Shown here one piece after another: positions 20,301 to 29,688 of a DNA stretch of 64,000 nt; positions within the stretch are counted from its first letter, which is position 1; the number at the start of each line of letters is the position of its first letter. The notes below the pieces were generated by a model. That model made no database searches. It was not told the origin of the DNA and was given only the letters and a program-made list of their open reading frames with translations. The translations under genes and the position numbers were made by a program. Origin of the DNA: Pleionea mediterranea (GTDB lineage Bacteria > Pseudomonadota > Gammaproteobacteria > Enterobacterales > Kangiellaceae); contig NZ_QGGU01000003.1 of NCBI RefSeq assembly GCF_003148745.1, positions 248,001 through 312,000 on the forward strand, in the 5' to 3' direction.

Positions 20301-22290
20301 AGTCGAGACCAGCACTGAGCACAAGTCGATTGAATCCATCGTTTTCTGCACGCCCCTTCCAGGCTTGTAAAAATGCATCCTGAAACTTTGCCTTAACATC
20401 CTCAAGTACCAGCTTGGTACCAGAAGAATGGGTCATGCTAAAGTCCATTATCCAGCGGATGGCTCTGTCTTTTAACTCGATACGATGCGGTGTTTCACCC
20501 AGTACATCCAATCCCATATTTTCCAACATGGGTAAGACATCGGATAATGGTGTGGGTTGATCCCGGTGAAACAACTTAAATTTTAATACGCCTTCGGAAT
20601 CTTCCTGCGGACGATACAACAACATACTTAGAGTTTTATTTTCAGATAAAGATTCTAAGTGCTTAACATCGAGTACTGCTGTTTGTGGCAGGGTTTCATC
20701 TTTATAACCAGAAGGAAAAGAGTCACCATACTGAGAAGCCAGGCGACCACCTTGTGCTTCACCGAATTCGATTTTAAGCGCGTCTTGTAGGTTATCCTCC
20801 CAGGAACGAGCAGCTTCTTCTAACTCATGCTCCATGGCCTGAATGTCGTAATCAATATGCTCAGCATTTTCCACCGGTACAGTAAATTGAATTCGCGCCA
20901 GAATAGACTCGGAGAAAGTAGTGGTGAATTTAATTTCACCGCTGGATTTGAATGTATCCGATAAGATATTGGTAATTTTCAAACGTAATTTTGTCGTATA
21001 AATTTCTCTTGGTACATAAACCATACAAGAGAAAAAACGACCGTATGGATCTCGACGCACAAATAATCGAATCAGTGCTCTCTCTTTTATGTGCATAACA
21101 CCTACGGCAGTACTCAAGAGATCACTGATATTTATCTGAAATAATTCATCTCGAGGATAAGTCTCTAAGATATTACGTAATACTTTTGCGTCATGACTTC
21201 CACTCGGCAAGCCTGAATTATCCAGTACCGCCTGAATTTTTTCTCGCAATACCGGGATAGACATGGGATTGACGTTATAGGCTGCGGAAGTATACAAACC
21301 AAGGAATCGATCTTCACCGGTAACATTACCATCTTCATCAAAGCGTTTTACACCAATGTAATCGACATGTGCAGGACGATGTACGGTACTGATTGCACTT
21401 AACTTGGTAAGAACAAGCAATGTATTTGAGTCAAGTATGAGTCGTTGTGCACCTTTTGGAAGATCCGATAACGAATACTTCTTAGGTTCCCACAGTTTCA
21501 TCGTCGCTAAACCAAGCGAAGATTTCTTATTCGGTGCCAGAAAAGTTTTACCCGATTGCTCTTTCAGGTCATAGGAGGTGTAAGCAAGTAAAGTAAAATG
21601 ATTGCCTGAAATCCACTCTAAAAACGCTTGCGTTTCCTTGCGCTTTTCTTCTGATACATTCGATTGTGACTTTTCAACCCGTTTTAAAACTGAACGTAAC
21701 TTTTCTTTCATAGGTGTCCAGTCATTAACGGCGGTTCGAACATCGGACAAGACACGTTCTAGATTCTCACGGATATCATCCAGCTCTTCTTGATCGAGCT
21801 GACGATCAATTTCAAGATACATTGGTGTGACATTGGAATGTTCTTTACTTTCTGAAGCCAGCTCTATCGATGAGATAACATTCTTGCTGTTGCGCTGTAT
21901 CGAAATAGGAAGGTGTATGTGCAAATGAATGCCAAGCCCAAGCCGGTTTAACTCCATTCTGACTGAATCAACCAAAAATGGCATGTCCGGATGTACAAGC
22001 TCAATAACCGTATGACTTGAGCGCCAACCATGACTTTCAAACTCAGGGTTAAACACACGAACACAAACATCATCCTGATTGCCGGTATTTAAAAAATTCC
22101 ACAAGCTTAGTACAGACGCATATAAATCGTTTGCGGCTCTATGATTTAAATCTTCAGGCGAAATGCTGCCATAAAAATATTGAGCAAAACGACTGACCAC
22201 CTCGGCCTGATTTTTCTTAAACTTACTTTGGATCAGCTTGATAACGTTTTCTAGGAGCACGGGCTGATGCTCGGTAGTTATCTGCGTCAT
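17350..22290 (-). CDS. NAD-specific glutamate dehydrogenase, large 180-kDa type
   Basis: 1646-residue enzyme of the L-180 GDH class, oxidatively deaminating glutamate to 2-oxoglutarate with NAD+. An N-terminal regulatory region with ACT-like folds covers roughly the first 700 residues. The catalytic domain begins around 800-850, where GGLRWSDRREDFRTEILGL and IVPVGSKGGFV carry the glutamate-binding lysines, followed by the Rossmann region (VVGIGDMAGDVFGNGML) and a long helical C-terminal domain. Length is normal for the class. The extreme C-terminus is an extra basic tail (KPKKKKKVSTSKK). AAGGA lies about 10 bases before the ATG. It is monocistronic. Confidence 0.95.
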   Translation of the reverse strand: MTQITTEHQPVLLENVIKLIQSKFKKNQAEVVSRFAQYFYGSISPEDLNHRAANDLYASVLSLWNFLNTGNQDDVCVRVFNPEFESHGWRSSHTVIELVHPDMPFLVDSVRMELNRLGLGIHLHIHLPISIQRNSKNVISSIELASESKEHSNVTPMYLEIDRQLDQEELDDIRENLERVLSDVRTAVNDWTPMKEKLRSVLKRVEKSQSNVSEEKRKETQAFLEWISGNHFTLLAYTSYDLKEQSGKTFLAPNKKSSLGLATMKLWEPKKYSLSDLPKGAQRLILDSNTLLVLTKLSAISTVHRPAHVDYIGVKRFDEDGNVTGEDRFLGLYTSAAYNVNPMSIPVLREKIQAVLDNSGLPSGSHDAKVLRNILETYPRDELFQINISDLLSTAVGVMHIKERALIRLFVRRDPYGRFFSCMVYVPREIYTTKLRLKITNILSDTFKSSGEIKFTTTFSESILARIQFTVPVENAEHIDYDIQAMEHELEEAARSWEDNLQDALKIEFGEAQGGRLASQYGDSFPSGYKDETLPQTAVLDVKHLESLSENKTLSMLLYRPQEDSEGVLKFKLFHRDQPTPLSDVLPMLENMGLDVLGETPHRIELKDRAIRWIMDFSMTHSSGTKLVLEDVKAKFQDAFLQAWKGRAENDGFNRLVLSAGLDWRQTSILRAYAKYLWQIGFTFSQSYIEETLSKYPLIARQLVEYFARKFDPSVKQDEKQVKAIKKDIIEMLDQVSNLDEDKILDRFVRVIDATLRTNYYQLDENGQQKDYISLKLNPVKIPDVPLPVPMFEIFVYSPRVEGVHLRGGKVARGGLRWSDRREDFRTEILGLVKAQQVKNTVIVPVGSKGGFVCKKLPTEGGREAFMKEGIACYKLFIKGLLDITDNYHDEEVITPENVVCYDEPDPYLVVAADKGTATFSDIANSISLDYGFWLRDAFASGGSVGYDHKKMGITARGAWESVKRHFMEVGHNTQTQDFTVVGIGDMAGDVFGNGMLLSKHIQLVGAFNHLHIFIDPTPDAASSWKERKRLFEQSGSSWEDYNAELISKGGGVFSRAAKSIPLSPEMKKLLGVKRASMAPNELIHTLLQAEYDLLWNGGIGTYVKASSEHHNEVGDRANDGLRINGNQLRCKVVGEGGNLGLTQLGRIEYMRQGGRCNTDFIDNAGGVNCSDHEVNIKILLNKVVEAGDMTSKQRDKLFMDMTDEVAEMVLQENYLQAQSISGTEARAPFMLKEQMRFIHALEKDNKLNRSLEFMPSDEEMLERMAQGEGLTRGELAVLLAYGKMGLKETLLSPEIINEPYFEQELISYFPKPLRKKFVEEIKQHPLRDEIISTVLANEMVDYLGSNFVYRIIDETGATPADVGICFTLAKEIFSMRSLWKDIQSLDHKVPAATQVDMLYQTQRMVRRCTRWFLRHRRKNLAVSDGISYFKSGVQELQKEVTKSLEKTESKGLEKKIDNMVEQGVPASLASNVTYLSTMFSALDIVEMSKMTGLSIKMVADVYYKLGAELELHWFLDQIVLQPVDNHWQAFARASFREELDWQQRSLTVALIQMTPESKTAEQKIQSWLEENEELLDRWRHMVADFRSSSSHEFAKFSVALRELLILVQSCIRTAAVAQESALTSSASLESINKPKKKKKVSTSKK

Positions 22291-22400
22291 AAATTACTAT
22301 CCTTCCTACTTTGTATTTGTGTATTTTGCGCAAAAGTGATTAATCGCTACAGGAGTATAATTCTAGGCTAATAAGCGGTGATTCGCATCAGCAAATTGAC

Positions 22401-22452
22401 GAATTCAAAAGAAATTTTTGAATTCGGGCAGTGGACAAACCACTGCCCGAAT
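22401..22452 (-). terminator. Double palindrome downstream of the RND transporter
   Basis: A perfect 13-bp hairpin (22422-22434 with 22440-22452, ACAAA loop) overlaps the end of a second AT-rich palindrome, 22401-22425, which starts and ends with GAATTC. They lie 30 bases beyond the RND gene's stop on the minus strand and together look like its terminator. The U-tract is interrupted. Confidence 0.6.
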
Positions 22453-22482
22453 ATTAACGAGGACTTAGAAGAGATTGATTAA

Positions 22483-24798
22483 TTATCTGCGATAGAAAAA
22501 GGAAGCCAACGCAGGTAATAAAATAACAGCGCCAAGCATGTTAAATAAAAACATAAAGGTCAGTAAGATCCCCATATCAGCCTGGAATTTAAGTGCCGAT
22601 AACATCCAGGTGCTAACACCAATAGCTAGAGTGATACCGGTAAAGAACACCGCATTACCCGTCAAATTTAGTGTTTTATAGAATGCTTCACTGATAGGAT
22701 CGCCCTCACGAATAAAATCAAGCATTCGCGAGAAGATGTATATGCCATAGTCAACACCAATACCAACCCCAAGCGCAATAACCGGTAAAGTGGCCACCGT
22801 TAGTCCAATTTCAAGCCAGGTCATTAATGCTTGAGCAAGAATGGAAACCAATGCTAATGGAATAATTATGCAAAGCGTTGAGCGAATCGATCGGAAACTG
22901 ATTAAACACAATAAAATGACCGCTATATATACGCCAATTAACATTGGGTATTGAGCGGCTTCAACGGCTTCATTGGTTGCAGCCATGACACCCACAGGCC
23001 CCATTGCAAGTTTAAAATCAACCAGATCACTTGGATTATCTTGTTTGTATTGTTTTACAGCAGAAACCACTTGCTCGATAGTTGATGCTTTATGATCATT
23101 TGTGAACACCATTATCGGCATATATTGGCAATCTTTATCGAATAAACCTGCAGAGGTTTCAATGTAACGGATAGACTGAGCCAGCGTCGCTGTTTCTCGA
23201 GGTAACACTTTCCATTTTAAATTACCTTCAAAGAACCCTGCATTTAATACTTTTGAAATACTGGTTATGCTCAAAGTTGACTGAACGCCACTCAAGTTTT
23301 GCAAGTGCCATTGAAAATCATCAATGGTTTTCATTATTGTATAATCTGTGCAACCATCAACTTTGGTTTCAGCCATAACCGAGATAACATCGGTACCAAT
23401 GGAAAATCTATCGGTAATAAAAGCTGTATCTTTATTGTAAACGGAGTCTGCTCTGAGTGCTGGAGCTCCTGCGTGTAAATCACCTATTTTCATTTCACTG
23501 GCAAAATAAACGCCTCCTATTGCCAAAACGGCCGCAACCAATACGGTTACTTTTGCTGCTTTTGGTTGCGCAAAACTTGCAAGTTTTCGCCATAAAAAGG
23601 TCTGCTTTTCTGCACCTTTAGTTACTCTTTTCGAGAATGACTTACCAAACTTGGCATAAGACAATAATACCGGCAGTAAAATTAAGTTAGTCAAAATAAT
23701 TACGGCTACACCAATACTCGCGGTAACGGCCAGCTCTTTTATGATATCGATCTTAATTAATAGTAATGTCAGAAAGCCAACCGTGTCACTTAACAATGCA
23801 ACCATACCCGGAATAAACAGTCGACAGCATGCAGCACAAGAAGCATCAAGAGGTGTTGAGCCTCCTGCAACATTTTTTCCAACTGCGTTTATCATTTGCA
23901 CACCATGACTCACGCCGATAGCAAACACCAGAAATGGCACCAGAATTGACATGGGGTCAATACCAAAACCAAGTAAAGTCAGTAATCCAAGTTGCCATAT
24001 AACCGCAACCACGGAAGTCAGCAACGGTAAAATTGATAATTGAATGCTATGTGAATAAAAGTAAACCAAAATGGCGGTAATGATGAATGCAATACCAAAA
24101 AACATCAGCACATCTTGAGCACCGTTACTGATATCGCCGATCATTTTAGAAAATCCAATAATATGAACTTTCAAATTAGGGTAATCGGACTCAAGCTCGG
24201 TTCGAATTTGCTCCAACTGACTGGAAACAGCAATAAAATCGGTTTGCTCCTTAGTATTTGGATCCACCGAGAAAAGCTGAGCAGAAACCATCGCTGCAGA
24301 AAAATCATTCGCGACTAACCGACCAACGAAACCACCTTTTAAAACATTTTTTCGCACAGTTTCTAACGATTCCTGACCACCATCAAAGGTTGCAGGAATG
24401 ACAGGGCCGCCTTCCAGACCATCTTCAACAACTTCAATATAGCGCGTGTTAGGCGTGAATAAGGATTGAACCTGAGGCTGATTAACACTGGAAATTGCGG
24501 TTACTTTTTCTGTCGCTTTGTTTAACGCTTTAAAAAAGTCCTCATTAAAAATATCACCCGATGTATCTTCCAGTGCAATTAAAATCCGGTTTGCACCACC
24601 AAACTCTTCCTGATGCTTCAGATAAGTTTGCATATACGGATGTTCTAACGGAATATTTTTTTCAAAACTGGCGTCTACTTTTAGTTGCGACGCAAAATAA
24701 AGCATTCCCAAAGTGACAGCCGTAAACACGACCAACACCAGTACTCGGTATTTAAAAAAGGTATTTTTTATAAAATGATTAAGAGCCGACTGCTGCAT
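22483..24798 (-). CDS. RND/MMPL family transporter
   Basis: 771-residue inner-membrane protein with the RND two-fold plan: TM1 near 20-36, a periplasmic loop (about 40-230), five clustered helices (about 230-375), TM7 near 413-430, a second loop (435-620) and five more helices. The second half carries GVGIGVDYGIYIFSR, the proton-relay-type motif. The equivalent first-half motif (FAIGVSHGVQ) lacks the acidic residue. It belongs to the MMPL/hydrophobe exporter subgroup. It follows the YCF48-like gene by 17 bases, and both are near DUF1329/DUF1302, a grouping associated with steroid, lipid or other hydrophobic substrates; substrate here unknown. Confidence 0.9.
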   Translation of the reverse strand: MQQSALNHFIKNTFFKYRVLVLVVFTAVTLGMLYFASQLKVDASFEKNIPLEHPYMQTYLKHQEEFGGANRILIALEDTSGDIFNEDFFKALNKATEKVTAISSVNQPQVQSLFTPNTRYIEVVEDGLEGGPVIPATFDGGQESLETVRKNVLKGGFVGRLVANDFSAAMVSAQLFSVDPNTKEQTDFIAVSSQLEQIRTELESDYPNLKVHIIGFSKMIGDISNGAQDVLMFFGIAFIITAILVYFYSHSIQLSILPLLTSVVAVIWQLGLLTLLGFGIDPMSILVPFLVFAIGVSHGVQMINAVGKNVAGGSTPLDASCAACCRLFIPGMVALLSDTVGFLTLLLIKIDIIKELAVTASIGVAVIILTNLILLPVLLSYAKFGKSFSKRVTKGAEKQTFLWRKLASFAQPKAAKVTVLVAAVLAIGGVYFASEMKIGDLHAGAPALRADSVYNKDTAFITDRFSIGTDVISVMAETKVDGCTDYTIMKTIDDFQWHLQNLSGVQSTLSITSISKVLNAGFFEGNLKWKVLPRETATLAQSIRYIETSAGLFDKDCQYMPIMVFTNDHKASTIEQVVSAVKQYKQDNPSDLVDFKLAMGPVGVMAATNEAVEAAQYPMLIGVYIAVILLCLISFRSIRSTLCIIIPLALVSILAQALMTWLEIGLTVATLPVIALGVGIGVDYGIYIFSRMLDFIREGDPISEAFYKTLNLTGNAVFFTGITLAIGVSTWMLSALKFQADMGILLTFMFLFNMLGAVILLPALASFFYRR

Positions 24799-24815
24799 AT
24801 TCGCAACTCCCTAAA

Positions 24816-25793
24816 TTATTGTTCTTTATTCTGGCCATCGAGACCAATTCTATTAACGCCTTTTTCACCTACCACAACCAGTGAATTGACTCCGGTTAAT
24901 ACGCCTGCCATCAAACCATTTCTATCTTGTCGCTGGATTTTACGGACAGTTTTTCCATCATCATTAGAAAATAACAAAACGCCATCCACACCAAGGTACA
25001 TTAACTGAGAACCGCCCAGCTCGATCATGCTATTTATAGATGCCTGACTATTGGTTTTAATGGCATCCCAGGTTTCACCCTGATCTTCCGAACGAAATAA
25101 ATGACCACGTAGCCCCATTAAATGCAAGCTACCTGAATTACTCACAGCCACATGAAAAAATGATCCTTCATAGGGAGATTCCAGTCTACTCCAGGTTTCA
25201 CCAAAATCTTCAGAAACTGCAATAAAGCCAAGCTCACCAGCCATAAACAGACGGTTATTTTTGCCGTCATAACCCATACTATAAAAATGCGGTAATCCAA
25301 AATCTGGGTCTTCAAGTTCCGCTAAAGGCATTTGCTCCCAGCTCTGACCACCATCTTTGGTATGCAAATATAACCCATAGGCACCAACGGCAACGCCCCA
25401 GCCACCATCTCTAAACCAGACATCCATTAATGCTGGAAAAATAACATCTTCTTTATTTTGATATTGTAAAGCCCAGGTCTCTCCACCGTCGATAGTTTTT
25501 AAAATCACTTGTTGATGACCAACAGCAAACCCAGTGAGATCATCAATGAAAGTAACAGCAGTTAATGTTGATTCGGTTGGCGCAACGACCTGTTGCCAGC
25601 TCTCGCCATTATCATTCGATAACAATATGTGTCCTCGTTCCCCAACAGCCACAAGTTTATCACCAGATAACTGCGCAATATCGATAAGCAGAGACTGTTC
25701 TGCCTTAGCGGCGATCACGGACTGCTCAGCGGATACACCTGATGTACCTAACAAGCATAAAAACAAGGATAGTTTGATCAGTAATTTAGCCAT
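24816..25793 (-). CDS. YCF48-related beta-propeller protein
   Basis: 325 residues with a signal peptide (about 1-22, ending GVSA) and a WD40-like/sialidase-type beta-propeller. Six Asp-box motifs of the form S/T-x-D-x-G-x-T/S-W can be read: NDNGESW, IDGGETW, KDGGQSW, EDFGETW, EDQGETW and a degenerate NDDGKTV. In photosynthetic organisms YCF48/HCF136 assembles photosystem II, but heterotrophic proteobacteria carry paralogues next to RND and DUF1302/1329 genes, probably as periplasmic partners. It is co-transcribed with the RND gene. Confidence 0.88.
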   Translation of the reverse strand: MAKLLIKLSLFLCLLGTSGVSAEQSVIAAKAEQSLLIDIAQLSGDKLVAVGERGHILLSNDNGESWQQVVAPTESTLTAVTFIDDLTGFAVGHQQVILKTIDGGETWALQYQNKEDVIFPALMDVWFRDGGWGVAVGAYGLYLHTKDGGQSWEQMPLAELEDPDFGLPHFYSMGYDGKNNRLFMAGELGFIAVSEDFGETWSRLESPYEGSFFHVAVSNSGSLHLMGLRGHLFRSEDQGETWDAIKTNSQASINSMIELGGSQLMYLGVDGVLLFSNDDGKTVRKIQRQDRNGLMAGVLTGVNSLVVVGEKGVNRIGLDGQNKEQ

Positions 25794-25885
25794 TGTTACC
25801 TCTAATCTACTTTAGCCAGTGACGACTGGATAAACGACATAATTCGTAGAAAGTTAGTATTTTGATAATTTGTGGATTGAAGCCT

Positions 25886-25920
25886 AAAACATAAAATAAA
25901 GGCCGGAATAATCCGGCCTT
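25886..25920 (-). terminator. Rho-independent terminator after DUF1329
   Basis: On the minus strand a 9-bp GC-rich stem (AAGGCCGGA, tetraloop) at 25920-25899 is followed by TTTATTTTAT. It lies 20 bases beyond the DUF1329 stop and separates the DUF1302-DUF1329 transcript from the YCF48-RND pair. Confidence 0.85.
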
Positions 25921-25939
25921 ATTAAACACATAGCTTGAA

Positions 25940-27307
25940 TTAACGACGGCCTGCTCGACGTAACGCTGCCGGACGAAAATCTGATGCACTTCGTTCAATA
26001 GTGAAGTCATACATTTCGTCTTCATTATCCAGTCCTATGGCTATATAACGACCTGCTTTTAAATCATGGATTACATCTAATGTAGACCATAAAGCTGGAA
26101 CATCATAGTAGTTAAGGGCGTAAGCAAACCCTACACGCCATAATTCATCGGAGTTATCGTATATGTCGGTAACCGCAATTTGATAGCTATCTTCATCCAA
26201 GTAGAACACACGCTTTTTATAAATATGACGGGTGTCTTCTTTTAACGTTGCTTCCACAACCCACACACGATGAAGCTCCCAACGGGTATAATCAGAATTG
26301 ATATGGCCAGGTTGAATGATATTGTCATATTTCAGCTCATCAGAGTGTAATTGATAGCTGTTGTATGGAATATACATTTCCTTTTTACCCAAAAGTTTCC
26401 AGTTGTAACGATTGGGAGCGCCATTGAACAAATCAAAATCATCGGTTGTTCTTAAACCATCCGCTGCAGTACCGGGTGCATCATAGGCCACATTTGGTGC
26501 ACGACGAACACGACGTTGTCCCGTATTATAAGTCCAGGCCTGACGTGGTTTTTTCACCTGATCCAACGTCTCATGAACCAATAATGCTGTACCGGCAAGT
26601 CGAGCAGGCGATAAAACCCACTGCTTGAAGTAAAACAGCATATTACCTTCTTCAAGCTGCTCTGGCGTCATACCTTCACGGGTATAAATTTGATCCAGTT
26701 CATCACGGAACTTAACCATAGTGTAATCGCCGTCACGGGTCGGTGTTGCCTGACCTGTGTCACGAGTAACGGTTACACCACGATAGCGAACAATATGATT
26801 CCAGATTGCTTCCAATCCATTTTGAGGAATCGGAAACGGAGCGCCTATCGCTGCATTTTTAAGCCCATTGCCACCTTCAACTAATTCCGCACGAGTAGCA
26901 TTTTGCTTTGTTGCATCGTATACATACTGAGGGTAAGAAGCGGTTCTGCGAGAGGTATAAACCGGAATTTTGAAGGTTTCTGGATAAGCTTGAAACATCG
27001 CCATTATTCCTGGCGATAACTTGTCTTCAAACTGGGCAGCATTATCATCCGTTATAGTGAACAAGACTTTATCGTTAGGGAACGGGCTAGGATGATGATC
27101 ACCAACCTTATACCCTGCTGGAGGTTGAGTTATCCCACCAGACCACGCTGGAATAGTTCCATCCGCATTACCTGCTTTTATGGAGCCCATTGGAGTTAGT
27201 TCTTTGCCTATTTTTGCAGCTTCTGCCGGACTGACCTTGGCAAAAGCACTGTGCGCCACTGCGAGTGCAATGGCACCTGAAAGAATACTTTTAATCGTTT
27301 TCTTCAT
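25940..27307 (-). CDS. DUF1329 domain-containing protein
   Basis: 455 residues, signal peptide about 1-23 (cut after AHSAFA), then the DUF1329 fold over nearly the whole length. Conserved features include KIGKELTPMGSIKAGNADGT and PAWSGGIT at the mature N-terminus, GAPFPIPQNGLEAIWNH, and a C-terminal LDEDSYQIAVTDIYD. DUF1329 proteins resemble LolB/LolA-type lipid-binding folds and are located in the periplasm or outer membrane; a carrier role for hydrophobic ligands is inference. It follows DUF1302 by 14 bases, in one operon, and a strong terminator follows it. Confidence 0.9.
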   Translation of the reverse strand: MKKTIKSILSGAIALAVAHSAFAKVSPAEAAKIGKELTPMGSIKAGNADGTIPAWSGGITQPPAGYKVGDHHPSPFPNDKVLFTITDDNAAQFEDKLSPGIMAMFQAYPETFKIPVYTSRRTASYPQYVYDATKQNATRAELVEGGNGLKNAAIGAPFPIPQNGLEAIWNHIVRYRGVTVTRDTGQATPTRDGDYTMVKFRDELDQIYTREGMTPEQLEEGNMLFYFKQWVLSPARLAGTALLVHETLDQVKKPRQAWTYNTGQRRVRRAPNVAYDAPGTAADGLRTTDDFDLFNGAPNRYNWKLLGKKEMYIPYNSYQLHSDELKYDNIIQPGHINSDYTRWELHRVWVVEATLKEDTRHIYKKRVFYLDEDSYQIAVTDIYDNSDELWRVGFAYALNYYDVPALWSTLDVIHDLKAGRYIAIGLDNEDEMYDFTIERSASDFRPAALRRAGRR

Positions 27308-27321
27308 TTGTCCAACCTTAA

Positions 27322-29178
27322 TTAGAATGAGTAACTGGCAGTCAGTGAGACAAAGTCACGATCTGCTATGAGATTCTGGTTTCCGCCACCAAAGTATCGA
27401 TTATAGGCAAAACCTATTTTATATCGTTTTAAGTAATCAAAATCAGCAGCAAGTGAAATGGCTTTACGACCTTCTACAAAGTTACTGATGGGCGCAGGTG
27501 TAATACCGGATACATCATGTTGGTAGACGATTCTAGGCGCCATATTCCAAGCTCCTATAAACCCTTTATAATCCGCCTTTGCAACTACACGATATCCCCA
27601 AGAGAAGTCATCTGCAAATGCGTTAGGCTCAACACCTTCAAAACCATTTGTCATTGTGCGATTAGGATTACCACTACGGTAAGTACCCGGCGCTTCAAAA
27701 CGGAGTTCATCTGGCGTTGGCATACTTTCAATTTGATTAAACCCAACTTCAAGTAAACCAGTCCATTGCTCAGCACCCAAGCCGGGGCCAAATAAATTAG
27801 TCAGTGTCATTTGCCCTTGAATCGTATCAAACAAACGATAACCGGAAATATATTCACCTGGAGCCACAGAACCATTAAGTTGTGATGTGCCTCGAGGTAC
27901 AGTGGGACTGACACCTTCCAGAGTAGCAAACAACAACTCAACATCATCAACCTGTAAAGGCTCATCAATTCGATAAGAAACTTCACCTGCGATGGATAGT
28001 CCACCATCAGTCGCGGTATTAAAACTAATGCCGTATAACTCAATGTCTTCTACGTATTCAAAGAAACCCGTTGTACCACCATTGGAAATAGCAAATTTAT
28101 TAGCTGATATAACTGGACGTTTATTATGGTAATTAAGGTAATAAAAACCAAACTCAGTTGCACCAAGATCTTCTGCAAACCAACCAAGACGAAGACCATA
28201 TTGACCATCATCACGCGCCTGACTGCGAGGGTCGTGTACACGACGAGCTGCGTTTAATGGACTAACAGGTTCCTGTGTCATTGGATTTAAAGTAAAACCT
28301 AACCAAATAAACTCTCCAGCATCACCAACAAAATCTTGAGTTGAAAAGTAACTGCCGGGCTCATCAATACGAATTTCTTCCCATTCAAATTGAACATAAC
28401 CTTCTAAAGTAATGGTTGGGGTTAAATCAAGAGACGCCCAAAGCGTTTGCACAGGAATAAATGCTTCCTTAAGTTCTGAACCAGGAACACGCAGTTTTGT
28501 GACGTCTATAGGATTGGCTTCTGAAATGGAGTGTTGGATAAAAGTACTTTCACCCCAGTTGACAACCTGCTCACCAAGTCGAACTTGTAAAATTGCCTCA
28601 TCAAAAAACCAGGTATTGTAAACGTAAGCATCGAGCAACCGAGTATCACTACCATGAATCTCCATGGCTTCATCAGAAAAACCAAAAGCACGTGGATCAT
28701 TAGTTCTTATGCCACGCTGCGGATCTTGTTGCCAATAGGCATCGCTTGCATCTGCGGTTCCATAATAACGGAAATCACCATTTTTATATTTGTTATCGTA
28801 AAACCAGGCACCACGAACAAAGAACCCCACTCCGCTGGAATGCTGTAGTCCAAAGTCATGCACACCTTTTACAATTTCAGAGAAAGTATCGCCTTTATGA
28901 AAGTTCAGGTTGCCGTCGTCGCCGTTAAATGAAAAACGATTCCCAACACCGCCGTTATCAAAACTTTGTCCTCTAGCAATAAGATCGGCGCTTTGATTTT
29001 CAACTCGCCAACTGGCTCCTACTGAAAGCGTTGAATCAAAACTTCCTTCCCACTCGCCCCAAGAGATACCGACCGCCTGAGTAGCAGGAACTGCTAACGC
29101 CAGAGCAACGGCAGAGGCCATTTTGGCCCACTTTGGTGACGAGGATTGAGCACATTGGTCTAGCCCTTTTTTTATCAT
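27322..29178 (-). CDS. DUF1302 domain-containing outer-membrane protein
   Basis: 618 residues. The signal peptide is unusually long (about 1-36, cut after ATQAVG or ATQA). A DUF1302 beta-barrel follows, starting ISWGEWEGSFDSTLSVGASW, a typical family opening. LLDAYVYNTWFFDEAILQVR followed by LGEQVVNWGES is the signature core, and the chain ends in an aromatic strand (VSLTASYSF), as in Omp85-folded porins. GGGGAAGG precedes the ATG. It is first gene of the DUF1302-DUF1329 operon and probably the outer-membrane channel of a set with DUF1329, YCF48 and RND proteins. Confidence 0.9.
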   Translation of the reverse strand: MIKKGLDQCAQSSSPKWAKMASAVALALAVPATQAVGISWGEWEGSFDSTLSVGASWRVENQSADLIARGQSFDNGGVGNRFSFNGDDGNLNFHKGDTFSEIVKGVHDFGLQHSSGVGFFVRGAWFYDNKYKNGDFRYYGTADASDAYWQQDPQRGIRTNDPRAFGFSDEAMEIHGSDTRLLDAYVYNTWFFDEAILQVRLGEQVVNWGESTFIQHSISEANPIDVTKLRVPGSELKEAFIPVQTLWASLDLTPTITLEGYVQFEWEEIRIDEPGSYFSTQDFVGDAGEFIWLGFTLNPMTQEPVSPLNAARRVHDPRSQARDDGQYGLRLGWFAEDLGATEFGFYYLNYHNKRPVISANKFAISNGGTTGFFEYVEDIELYGISFNTATDGGLSIAGEVSYRIDEPLQVDDVELLFATLEGVSPTVPRGTSQLNGSVAPGEYISGYRLFDTIQGQMTLTNLFGPGLGAEQWTGLLEVGFNQIESMPTPDELRFEAPGTYRSGNPNRTMTNGFEGVEPNAFADDFSWGYRVVAKADYKGFIGAWNMAPRIVYQHDVSGITPAPISNFVEGRKAISLAADFDYLKRYKIGFAYNRYFGGGNQNLIADRDFVSLTASYSF

Positions 29179-29423
29179 CTTTTTACCTTCCCCGTTTTTA
29201 ACTTTTTGTTTGGATGCGGAATTTAAAGAATAGCTGAAATTCAGCTATCAAGAGTCAATAATCTTACTCTCAACCACCGAATTCTTACTATCACTATACT
29301 GCATACTTGGACTTTATTATTAAAAATCCTCCGACCAGTTTAAAGTGTTTTTTTAATATAATTATTTTCCTTTATTATCAACATGTTACAAGGCACCGAC
29401 ATATACTGCATCGCAGCATATGG

Positions 29424-29645
29424 TTAATTAATGAGCGATATAGAAACAAACTTGAACTCAGATGTCACAATTAATTGGAATCGGCCGGAAACTCCGTTTC
29501 GTGTCACAAAAGATTTAAAGTGTTTAGCAGGCAAAAGAATACGGGTGCCGTCGGTTGCCCGGCACCTTACATTTGAAGAGTATCCACGATAAATTTTTAA
29601 CCACTCATCAGCCGTGATATGTATATCAAGTATGTATGAGTGCAT
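29424..29645 (-). CDS. DUF2835 family protein
   Basis: 73 residues (begins MHSYILDIHI). The pattern matches DUF2835: ITADEWLKIYRGYSSNVRCR, TDGTRILLPAKHFKSFVT, then GVSGRFQL and a terminal hydrophobic strand. Members are small cytoplasmic proteins of unknown function, common in gammaproteobacteria. It starts 43 bases after the saccharopine dehydrogenase stop and may share that transcript. About 245 bases of AT-rich sequence without a gene separate it from DUF1302. Confidence 0.8.
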   Translation of the reverse strand: MHSYILDIHITADEWLKIYRGYSSNVRCRATDGTRILLPAKHFKSFVTRNGVSGRFQLIVTSEFKFVSISLIN

Positions 29646-29688
29646 TGATCACCACGAATAGGCAAACTAGAACATCATGCAAATAGAG

